Assembly (NCBI RefSeq): GCF_004327355.1
Contig: NZ_QJUM01000027.1
Span: forward strand, 1 to 64,000
Direction: 5' to 3'
Length of the DNA: 64,000 bases
Source: Phytopseudomonas dryadis
Lineage (GTDB): Bacteria > Pseudomonadota > Gammaproteobacteria > Pseudomonadales > Pseudomonadaceae
Shown here: in pieces, positions 1-7,900 of the stretch
Numbering within the stretch: position 1 is the first letter of the stretch
Layout of the letters: each line of letters begins with the position of its first letter
The notes under the pieces: model-generated
The model's database searches: none
What the model was told of the DNA's origin: nothing
Seen by the model: only the letters and a program-made list of their open reading frames with translations
Made by a program: the position numbers and the translations under genes

Positions 1-65
1 TCCGGGGAAAGCAGATCTTTGATCAAATCCCATGCTGCGTCTGGGAGTTCGTAGCGCCTTGCCAT
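1..65 (-). CDS. IS5-family transposase, N-terminal 21 codons (cut by window edge)
   Basis: An ATG at 65 on the minus strand opens a frame reading MARRYELPDAAWDLIKDLLS up to the window edge. This matches the usual N-terminus of the IS5-family transposases that begin with a DUF4096-type domain (MARRYELS/PD..W..I..LLP). The rest of the gene lies to the left of the window. The 5' non-coding end of the element should lie just above position 65; a GTTCTGTACGAAAAG stretch (minus strand, about 109-123) could be near its terminal repeat, but I could not pair it. It is a different element from the intact IS at 3754-4944. The region 66-239 is AT-rich and I see no gene in it. The family call is from recognition of the short N-terminus only. 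Confidence 0.6.
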   Translation of the reverse strand, partial: MARRYELPDAAWDLIKDLLSP

Positions 66-239
66 GTGGGCCTCCAGCCAATCATGGCGGCTATTCTACT
101 CATATCGACTTTTCGTACAGAACCTAGAGAACTCAATAGCAGAGCCACCGGAAAAATACCCGCGCTTGTAATATTGAGAAAAATAATGCTCCTATTATTC
201 TGGAAAACTTGCGACCGATCACACTTTCATCGAGCCAAG

Positions 240-1058
240 TTACCACTCAATCCCATGCTCCATGCCCCCGCTGGGCAGGATTATCGCCCTATCACGGCGG
301 CACGGCTTTAACTGCATCTGAAGAATACGCATGACGCGCAGCGAGTCGAAAATACCTGTTCGCACGACCCGTTTTCGACTGCGTTTCTGCTCGCCGCGGG
401 TGCTGCCGTATTCCACCTGGTTGCGCCGCTCGGCCCAGACTTTCAGGTTCGGCGGCGCCAGCTCGATGCGCTGTTCGGCGAAGTTCAGCTGGTTGCCCGT
501 GGCCACCGCCGCCTGCAGTTGGATGCGGGTGCTGCCCATGTAGCCCGTCGCCCGGTTGATGGCGATCAGGCGTACCGTCTCGCCCGCCTTCAGGTGGTTG
601 GCCGTGCGCTTCTGGAAGGCCTCCTGGAAACCTCCCGCGCTTTGCCATTTGCCGAAGTTGGCCTCGCCGCCGCGCCCGGCCGTGGCGAAGGTGTTTTCCG
701 CCGAGCCGCGCAGCTGGATGGTGAAGCGGAAGCTGCCGGACTGCTCGTCCACACCCGAATAGCTCTGGTACAGCTCGTCTTCGTGCAGCCCGCGGCGTTC
801 GGCCACCAGTTGCCCGTTGGACTCGCGGAACACGTAGATATCGGTGTCGCGCAGATCCTCCACGCTGATGGTGTCGAGCAGGCCGCGGTGCTGGAAGTCC
901 GGGGCGGTGTCGATCAGCCGGGTAAAGTCCGGAGCCGTCTCTTCCGTGTTCCCGGGCACGCCGTCATGCCGGCTGGACAGGTAGATGCCCTGCAGCTCGG
1001 CTTCTTCCAGGCTTGGGAAGTCCGAAAGAAGCTCCAGATTTGCCAACAGGGCGGTCAC
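240..1058 (-). pseudogene. Third, truncated orphan toxin module
   Basis: The frame opens with a GTG at 1058 that overlaps the stop of the preceding gene (GTGA). After about 15 unrelated residues it becomes nearly identical to residues 433-643 of the 2,216-aa toxin (SLEEAELQGIYLSSRHDG through YGSTRGEQK). Below position 381 the match stops abruptly, and about 47 unrelated residues rich in Arg follow to a TAA at 240. There is no signal peptide, LamG domain, pre-toxin region or nuclease, so this is a remnant of a displaced module whose C-terminal part has been lost, perhaps through the IS at the window edge. It can still donate or receive sequence by recombination because its repeat copy is intact. 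It is unlikely to make a functional protein. Confidence 0.7.
381..1013 (-). repeat. Shared recombination segment, copy 3 (633 bp)
   Basis: This stretch aligns without gaps to 15142-15774 in the full-length toxin gene, at a constant offset of 14761, with only scattered single-base differences. Both ends are sharp: at 1013/15774 the sequences part after TTCCAGGCT, and at 381/15142 before GCGTTTCTG. Its inner portion (381-853) also matches copy 2 in the orphan module upstream. Confidence 0.9.
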
Positions 1059-1588
1059 TGGGGCTCCAGACGGCTCTCCAGATCATTGCTCAGGCGTTTG
1101 AACGCTTCATAAGCGGCGGCAGGTACATAAACGCTGGTACACCAGTCACACTGGTCGTAAAAAGCGACCCAACGCCCAGTAAGGTGTTTCTCCGCAAAGC
1201 GATTCAGAGCCTCCACGAAGTCGGCCGAAAACCAGTCCGAGTCGTTGACGTCATCAACCCTAAGCTCATGCTCGATACCCGCCCATGCAAAACGGATCAG
1301 CATGCTTTCCCAGTCGTCATCGGAGTCGAAATCAAGCTCCTGCGGGTCGAGCTCACCTGCCGTTGTATCCAGATATCCATCGAATAAATCGGGGTAGTAA
1401 CTGGACGGGCTTTTCCCCTGCTCCAGCAAGTGACCATATGCAGCACCCGGCAGCAGTTTTTCCAGCAAAAGAGGAAAATATGACAAGCGCTTTGCCGCTG
1501 GTTCCTGCAACGACTCCTTGTTGAAGGTCAGGCCGTATTGGCCGGCCAGGTGCTCTACGGATTTAATAAATTGCTCGGCAGATTTCAT
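1055..1588 (-). CDS. Small acidic protein, candidate orphan immunity protein
   Basis: The 177-aa product has no signal peptide or membrane segment, so it is probably cytoplasmic. It is acidic, with a central cluster (DFDSDDDWESM) and a Trp-rich C-terminal half (WFSADF, GRWVAFYDQCDW). I do not recognise the family. I chose the ATG at 1588 because GGGGAGGGAGAA sits directly before it. An ATG at 1615 overlaps the previous stop as ATGA and would add nine residues. The gene lies between the immunity-like gene at 1612-3051 and the third toxin remnant, whose GTG overlaps its stop. Small soluble acidic proteins in such positions are usually immunity proteins of toxin modules; its cognate toxin is not identified here. 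Function is inferred from position only. Confidence 0.6.
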   Translation of the reverse strand: MKSAEQFIKSVEHLAGQYGLTFNKESLQEPAAKRLSYFPLLLEKLLPGAAYGHLLEQGKSPSSYYPDLFDGYLDTTAGELDPQELDFDSDDDWESMLIRFAWAGIEHELRVDDVNDSDWFSADFVEALNRFAEKHLTGRWVAFYDQCDWCTSVYVPAAAYEAFKRLSNDLESRLEPQ

Positions 1589-1611
1589 TTCTCCCTCCCC
1601 TGTGATGGTAC

Positions 1612-3051
1612 TCATTCGGAACTGGCCTCGCTGTCATACAGCAGTTCCGTGTCACCGCCCGCAATCGCTTGCCAGAAGAGCTTGATTTTCACGGGGTCGC
1701 GTTTATTGCCGGCCCGGTGGCTCTGCAGCGGATAACGCATCTGCTCACAGCCTTCGATCACGTAATCGATATAAATTTTTTCAAGCGCCTGCCTCTGCGG
1801 TATTTCCAGAATGAGTTCGAGGACACCGTCGAAATCCTTGTCGTTGACCTTGCCGCCGTTCATCGTGCTCGGCGCTACCTTGTTCGCCAATCGAGCGAAG
1901 TGATGCATGGCATGGCGCGCCAGATGTTCACCATTCGCATCTCGAGCGGTCATACGGTAACCGTGCTTGCCTTTCTTGCCTGGGATCTGCTCGACTTCGA
2001 CGGCCTCAATGGCCTCGATCTGCATCAGGTTTTCATTGCAGAACTCTCCGGGTAGCCAGGAAAGAAAAGCGGCGAAGCCCCATTCATGGGCTGTTGTCGA
2101 AAGATGAACGATATTCTGACCGGTCTCGGCGTGTCCTTTCTCGGCATCCCAAATCCGCCACCCGTCTGGCACCCTCTGCTCGTACAGTAAATTACCGTTG
2201 AGGTCGTAGCTCCAGATAGCCTTACCTAACTGGGAAGCGACATACAAACAAGTACCATCCCACCAAAGCCATTCTTGCCCCCTATTTAATTTTGCTTGAG
2301 GAACTAATAACGGTGGAAGTTCTGCCAAAATCTCGCTATCGCGTGGTGACTCGGCGTTGAAACGTCGCAGGGATGCTCCATCGATATAAAAAAAATCATT
2401 TCCTGCATTACACACTGCCCCCATATAGTTATCCAGGCTTATGGGAGGCAGCAATTTTTTCTCACTCAAGGAAAAACAGTGGAGCAGTCCACCACTTGTA
2501 AACCCAGAGCAATTTATAAAAATCTTATCCTCTATTCTGAATGCTTTCTGCCCCGCACGAATAACCCCATCCAACCGAAACTCAAAAGCCGCCAAAACCT
2601 CGCCACTTAAACCGATTAAGCTGATCTCTTTTGACAGCCCCCCCTTGCCAAGAACGATTACATCCTCAACAGCTAAAATAACAACAAATTCCGCCGAAAA
2701 CTCTAAATAACCAGAACCATTATATCGATAAACAAAACTTATCGAATCCTTGCCACAACGCCCATACAAATAACCATCACCAAAGCCGCCAACAGAAATA
2801 TTTTCGAAGAATCTTTTCACTTCACAAAAATTTACCCAGCAATTTCTTTCAATACTATCTCGATATTTCCCAGCACCAATTTCATAGCGGAGAACAGCAC
2901 CATCCAAGAGAGTTATTACTGCTTGTTCAAAAGCGTCTAAAGGAGAGATTGAAAGCCCCCCCCTAAGACTGACAAGCATATTACCGCGAGACGCAAGTGC
3001 ATGTTCATTCAAAAAAAAGACCCCGCCACCACAATTAACTGGATAAATCAC
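1612..3051 (-). CDS. Immunity-like protein for the IS-split toxin module
   Basis: A 479-aa protein without signal peptide. I place the start at a GTG at 3051: it begins one base after the toxin fragment's TAA and has GGGAGG eight bases upstream. A longer TTG start at 3090 would overlap the toxin end and has no comparable site. The N-terminal two thirds read as short beta-strand repeats with Gly/Asp turns (IWSYDLNGNLLYEQRV, FYIDGASLRRF), like a small beta-propeller. The C-terminal part is charged and mixed. The first part of the gene (about 2280-3050) is far more AT-rich than its surroundings, suggesting separate acquisition. Its place immediately after a nuclease-type toxin end makes immunity the likeliest role. 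I do not recognise a named immunity family. Confidence 0.65.
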   Translation of the reverse strand: MIYPVNCGGGVFFLNEHALASRGNMLVSLRGGLSISPLDAFEQAVITLLDGAVLRYEIGAGKYRDSIERNCWVNFCEVKRFFENISVGGFGDGYLYGRCGKDSISFVYRYNGSGYLEFSAEFVVILAVEDVIVLGKGGLSKEISLIGLSGEVLAAFEFRLDGVIRAGQKAFRIEDKIFINCSGFTSGGLLHCFSLSEKKLLPPISLDNYMGAVCNAGNDFFYIDGASLRRFNAESPRDSEILAELPPLLVPQAKLNRGQEWLWWDGTCLYVASQLGKAIWSYDLNGNLLYEQRVPDGWRIWDAEKGHAETGQNIVHLSTTAHEWGFAAFLSWLPGEFCNENLMQIEAIEAVEVEQIPGKKGKHGYRMTARDANGEHLARHAMHHFARLANKVAPSTMNGGKVNDKDFDGVLELILEIPQRQALEKIYIDYVIEGCEQMRYPLQSHRAGNKRDPVKIKLFWQAIAGGDTELLYDSEASSE

Positions 3052-3052
3052 C

Positions 3053-3753
3053 TTAAATACCTCCCAAAACACTACGCAGGGCGTCGCCAACTATACCTAG
3101 GTTATCATTATAGTTCTGACCAGGCATTGTACGACTCATGATAATTTCCTGCGCCACTTTGTTTTTTCCAATCTCATCCATAACGTGATCAACAAACTCC
3201 ATCCGCCGAGCATGCATCGCCGGATCAGAAAACGCCCAATACACTTTGGAGTCCGGTTCCCTAATTACATTAATAATGTCATCCACAATCTGTCCCGGTT
3301 CGGTAAAGCCCTCCAGCTTCCGACTGCTCTCCCTGGCCGTAGTAACCTGCCTGGACAAGTACCCTTTCGCCTCATCGAACAGTTCCCATGACTTCGTTTC
3401 AACGAAGTTATCAATACCATCTACCCTTATGACCACATCATAGGCCCTGTCGCCCAAACCATGATCTACCTCGAACCCGGTAATTTCCACCTTCTTGCCT
3501 GCAGCGGTTAATTCATCCGCCTTCTTGGCAGCGATGTCGACGGTCGCCGCCGAGGAGCGCGCCAAACGCATGTTCGGCTTCGCGGGATCTTTTTTGGTAT
3601 AAGCGCTGAATTGTTCGATCAACTTATCGAAATTCCTCAACTGATCCTTGTTCTCAGGAAAGTATTTCCCCATCGCATGGACTTTTCCCATGAACTCTTC
3701 GATGTTGGCTCCCATAGCGCGGCAGGTCGAAGGTACGCAGGGGCTTCTCCTCA
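3053..3753 (-). pseudogene. 3' part of orphan toxin module 2: PD-(D/E)xK nuclease-like domain, cut off by IS
   Basis: The minus-strand frame from the IS edge to TAA at 3053 encodes the C-terminal end of a toxin. The core reads YDVVIRVDG then FVETKSWELF, with D (codon 3437-3439), E (3398-3400) and K (3392-3394) spaced as in the D-x(n)-E-x-K site of restriction-endonuclease-like nucleases. A RQVTTARES helix follows, where this fold often carries a Gln. Removing the IS and one copy of the CTCA duplication joins this frame exactly to the one ending at 4929, giving a 1,631-aa module. Alone, the fragment has an internal ATG at 3715 that could give about 220 aa, without a strong ribosome site. Nuclease fold and DNA/RNA target are inferred from the motif. 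Confidence 0.7.
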
Positions 3754-3769
3754 GGAAGGTCTGAAAAAG
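3754..3769 (+). repeat. IS left terminal inverted repeat
   Basis: GGAAGGTCTGAAAAAG, preceded by the CTCA target duplication at 3750-3753. Confidence 0.85.
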
Positions 3770-3817
3770 ACTTCCTGATTTGGCAAAATACCCGGATTCC
3801 ACCCGACGAGTTTTCCG

Positions 3818-4798
3818 ATGAAGCAAATGACCTTCGCCGACGCCGAGTACGCTGGTAAGCGCAAGCAGACCCGCAAGGAGTTGTTCCTGATCGAGATGGA
3901 TCAGGTTGTGCCGTGGAAGGGTTTGATTGCCTTGATCGATCCGCATTACCCCAAGGGTGAAGGAGGCCGGCCAGCCTATCCACTGATGGCGATGCTGCGA
4001 GTTCACCTGATGCAAAACTGGTTCGGCTACAGCGACCCGGCGATGGAAGAAGCGCTGTACGAGACGACCATCCTGCGCCAGTTTGCCGGGTTGAGCCTGG
4101 AGCGTATTCCGGACGAAACCACCATCCTCAACTTCCGTCGGCTGCTGGAGAAACACGAACTGGCTACCGGCATCCTGGCCGTCATCAATGGCTACCTGGG
4201 CGACCGCGGCCTGTCCTTGCGGCAAGGCACCATCGTCGATGCGACGCTGATCAATGCGCCGAGTTCGACCAAGAACAGGGACGGCCAGCGCGACCCGGAA
4301 ATGCATCAGACCAAGAAGGGAAACCAGTATTACTTCGGCATGAAGGCCCACATCGGCATCGATGACGAATCGGGCTTAGTACACAGCGTGGTCGGCACGG
4401 CAGCCAATGTTGCAGACGTTACCCAGGTCGACAAGTTGCTGCACGGCGAAGAAAACATGGTGGGTGCCGACGCGGGTTACACCGGCGTCGAGAAACGCCC
4501 GGAACATGAAGGTCGGGAGGTGATCTGGCAGATCGCAGCCCGCCGCAGTACGTACAAAAAGTTGAGTAAGCGCAGCGCGCTGTACAAAGCCAAGCGCAAG
4601 ATCGAGAAGGCCAAGGCTCAGGTGCGCGCCAAGGTCGAGCACCCGTTCCGTGTGATCAAGCGGCAGTTTGGCTATACCCAGGTGCGCTTCCGTGGACTAG
4701 TGAAGAACACCGCACAACTGGTGACGCTGTTCGCCCTGTCGAACCTGTGGATGGGGCGCAGACATTTACTGACGAATGCAGGAGAGGTGCGCCTGTAA
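3818..4798 (+). CDS. IS5-family transposase
   Basis: The 326-aa DDE transposase has the usual length for IS5 and looks intact. The first catalytic Asp is in GTIVDATLINAPSS, the second in VGADAGYTG, and the Glu in RAKVEHPFRVIK, which fits the R-x3-E-x6-K part of the IS4/IS5 signature. The N-terminal part (GRPAYPLMAMLRVHLMQNWF) is the typical DUF772 region of IS5-group enzymes. It cuts and joins the ends of its own element. The gene begins 64 bp inside the left repeat and ends 146 bp from the right end. It is the only accepted gene on the plus strand. Confidence 0.95.
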   Translation: MKQMTFADAEYAGKRKQTRKELFLIEMDQVVPWKGLIALIDPHYPKGEGGRPAYPLMAMLRVHLMQNWFGYSDPAMEEALYETTILRQFAGLSLERIPDETTILNFRRLLEKHELATGILAVINGYLGDRGLSLRQGTIVDATLINAPSSTKNRDGQRDPEMHQTKKGNQYYFGMKAHIGIDDESGLVHSVVGTAANVADVTQVDKLLHGEENMVGADAGYTGVEKRPEHEGREVIWQIAARRSTYKKLSKRSALYKAKRKIEKAKAQVRAKVEHPFRVIKRQFGYTQVRFRGLVKNTAQLVTLFALSNLWMGRRHLLTNAGEVRL

Positions 4799-4928
4799 TG
4801 TGGGAAATGGCTGCGGCGAGGTTATCGCGGCGGCCAGAAACACTGAAATGAGCGGGCGATCTGATCGTTTTTGATCGGTTTGCTGCTTTCAAAATCGGCG
4901 GTGGCTGAAGTCGACCGGAAATACAGGG

Positions 4929-4944
4929 CTACTTCAGACCATCC
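4929..4944 (-). repeat. IS right terminal inverted repeat
   Basis: GGATGGTCTGAAGTAG on the minus strand, followed on the plus strand by CTCA at 4945-4948. Its last three bases form the premature stop of the toxin module. Confidence 0.85.
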
Positions 4945-7900
4945 CTCAAGGTCTGCAGCCCGTCAGGCCCCAGGTGCTCGGCAATCCTTATCAGGCCGGC
5001 GATGGGAACATTCTTATGCTCGATTTCGCTCAGGTATTTGGAGAGCGGATAGGCGGCATCTCCTGCTTCATCAGCAGCCTTGTTCAATTGCGCAATGACT
5101 CGCGTATAGAACTTGGCAATATCGCCTTGTTTAACGCCCCCTCGCTTGGCGCTTTCCTGAACCCTCTCCAGTATTTCCGCAAACTCACGAACCGACTTGC
5201 TGATCAAATCGATTCCGGCAGCATGGGCGATACCGACCCACAATCCCACGAATCGATTGAGGCGAGCGTCCGCGCTACTCGTTACGTCCTCGTCAAGGTA
5301 GGCGAGCTTATCTTTTATGACTCGATAGCTGTATTTGACCCAGTCGTCAAAATCATCAGCGCTATCAACTGCCGCAACCAGGAAGTCCTTGATATTTCCG
5401 CCTTCGTAGGCGACCAGGGCAACGACCTCCAGCAAGGGCAGAACCGTGGTCAGGGCTTCAACACGCTTCCCTGGTTCGCCGTGGATAACGCGCTTATCCA
5501 GGTAACCGACCATATTGTTGATTATCTTGCTGCCCTTCATGACCTTGGCAGCCGTTTTACCGCCAGCAATGGCCGCATCTACGGTGACGCCAATCCCGGT
5601 GAACTCGGCCAGGGTCGAGACGATACCCAGCGTGGCGAATACATAGGTGGCCTGATCGAAATTCTCCATGTCGCCGGTAAACAGGTAGAAGCCGTGTATG
5701 GCGAAATCTCTGACGTCGCCGACCAACAGCAAGCTGGCCACGAAATCGCACAGCATGCCGGCACCGCTATCGGTACTACCGGTGACAACACCCTCGAGAC
5801 ACTGCGCCAGATAAATCATGCCCTGGCCGGAGCGGCTTATCTGGGTTTGCAAGGCCTTGTAGGCACCGTACTCGACATAGGCAAGCGTGATTTCCTTGAA
5901 CCCCGAGGCCGTCTCGATCTTCAGCTCCGCCTGGCGGACTTTCTGCTGCAGCTTGCAGTCGACGATGAATTTCAGGAAGGCTTCGGCAGTGCCGATAAGA
6001 TCGTCCGTGGTGACAGGCATGCAGCTTGGGTCATCACCCTCCGCAGCCACGGCATGGGCGACCAGGATACGGCTGACACTGCTCAATAGATCTTTGTTCG
6101 GATCCCCCCTCAACGCCATCAGGTCGCTGAAGTGAGAAGCCACGGTGAAGGTTGCATAGCCATCACTGGCGACCTGGACAGTCGACTTCTGTGAGCCATC
6201 GGATAAACGCAAGACCGGTGATCGTGACCAGTCGAACACGGCCAGTTCGTTGACTCGCCCCTGATAATCACCGCCGATGATCAGTGAATAAGCACTGGTC
6301 TGCGTTTTTAGAGGCGCATCCAGCGCTACACGGACGATTTGCTGATCCAGTTGGAGGATCAACTCGCCATTGATCGTGTGCACACCGAGACGATGCCATT
6401 GCCCGCTCGCAACGGACTCCGTCGAAACCTCAACGTGCGAATCATCCGACAATTGCGCGAGGGCCTTGACTCTGCCATCGCCGGTCAGCACGACCTTCAA
6501 GCCACTGCTGGACAGGTCGAGGAGCGTCGCGTCTTGGTTCGTATCCGCATTGAACGCCAGGGTGGCACCGATATCTCCCTTTTTTTCGTAGCGGGCTTCA
6601 TGTGCCAGCCGGAGTTGGTCACCTTGGCTGAACTCGGCGTATTTGGACTGTCGGGATACACCGGCGCCCTCGATTCGAGCGCCAGTGGATTCCAATAGCG
6701 CACCGGCTTCCTCATCCAGAAAATCGCTCTGCAGCCCCCAGGAGGCCAGCGGTAACAGGTTGGGCTTGAGGTAGTTGAGCAAGTCGAGGGTAACGGTTTC
6801 TCCCACACGACCCGGCACCTGAATTTGTGTTTGCGCGCTGGCCCCCAGCACCGAGGGATCGGGATCGCCGACACGGCTACTGACCAGCAACGGGTTACTG
6901 ACGCGTACTGCACCAGCCGGAAGTTGTACATGGAAAGGCTGGCTGATGAGTTGGTCATTCAGCCGCGCGACTATGGTGCCGCCGCCAGCAAATTCACCAG
7001 CATGCAAGGTGGTGGTTGCATGGTTACCTGTGAGCACCAAATCGCTTTTATCCAGAACACCTCGAAGCGCTGAAAGCTGAATCGGTAACCCAGTGAGGTC
7101 ACCGAAGTCGGACGCTGCCGTGACCGTGACCGTTGTACTAGCACCCACCGGAAGGGAGTCGACCAGCTCAACCCGCAACGTGACGTCATGCACCCGGACA
7201 AGGGTGTTTTCCGTAGCGTCACCAACGCTGATCGTCACCTGCTTGTCGCCAGGAACGTCCCTGCCTTTCAAGGTGACCTGAACTTTCCCGTCCCTGGTTT
7301 CCCGACTCCCCACCAGGGTCATGTCTTCGGCATTGATATCGACCAAAGTGCCATCCGCCACTTTGTTGTCGAAACGGTCGAACACCCAGACATCCAGCGT
7401 GACGCCACCTAACTCCGAGACAGTCGTCTTGCCCGCTGTTTCGTAGCTGATGTGATGCGGCCTTCCTGGTACGACTTCGTAGGTGACCGAGTCAACCTCC
7501 AGAACGGAGGGTTCCCGGAACTTGGCCTGCACGGTGGCCATCGCCCCTGCCGTCGTCGGAAGCTTGAGCAACGTCTGGAAATAACCTGAGGTATTGGTTT
7601 CCGTGTATCGCCCCAAGGTCGCGCTGCCGGACACTGACCAATCGACCACCGCTGGCTTGGTGGCCCCATCGCGATGTGTGAGCATCAGCCCTTCGATCAA
7701 CTCAGTTCCGGAAAAAGCATCATCTGCACTGATCTTGACGGTTTCGCCATCCGTTGTAGCGGCGGGAATCACGAGCATCTGATCGAACGCCCATTCCCAC
7801 AGGATATTGGCCACATCGTTGTTGGCGTAGAGACGCATGCTGAGGAAATCTTCCGATTGCAGACTGGCGAGATGCTCGAGGTTGTCGAAGCGAATGCTCT

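Larger units (their letters stand above)
3754..4944 (+). mobile_element. IS5-family insertion sequence, complete (1,191 bp)
   Basis: The ends are imperfect terminal inverted repeats: GGAAGGTCTGAAAAAG at 3754-3769, and GGATGGTCTGAAGTAG read on the minus strand at 4944-4929, matching at 13 of 16 positions. A direct CTCA flanks both ends (3750-3753 and 4945-4948), the four-base target duplication usual for the IS5 group. One full transposase gene fills it. It is inserted antisense into an orphan toxin module and supplies the TAG (4929-4931, inside its right repeat) that now ends the upstream fragment. Confidence 0.9.

Noticed and set aside
3053..4351. A single 432-aa protein running from inside the IS to the nuclease-like end
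   Set aside because: The first half is antisense transposase sequence; only 3749-3053 belongs to the toxin module.
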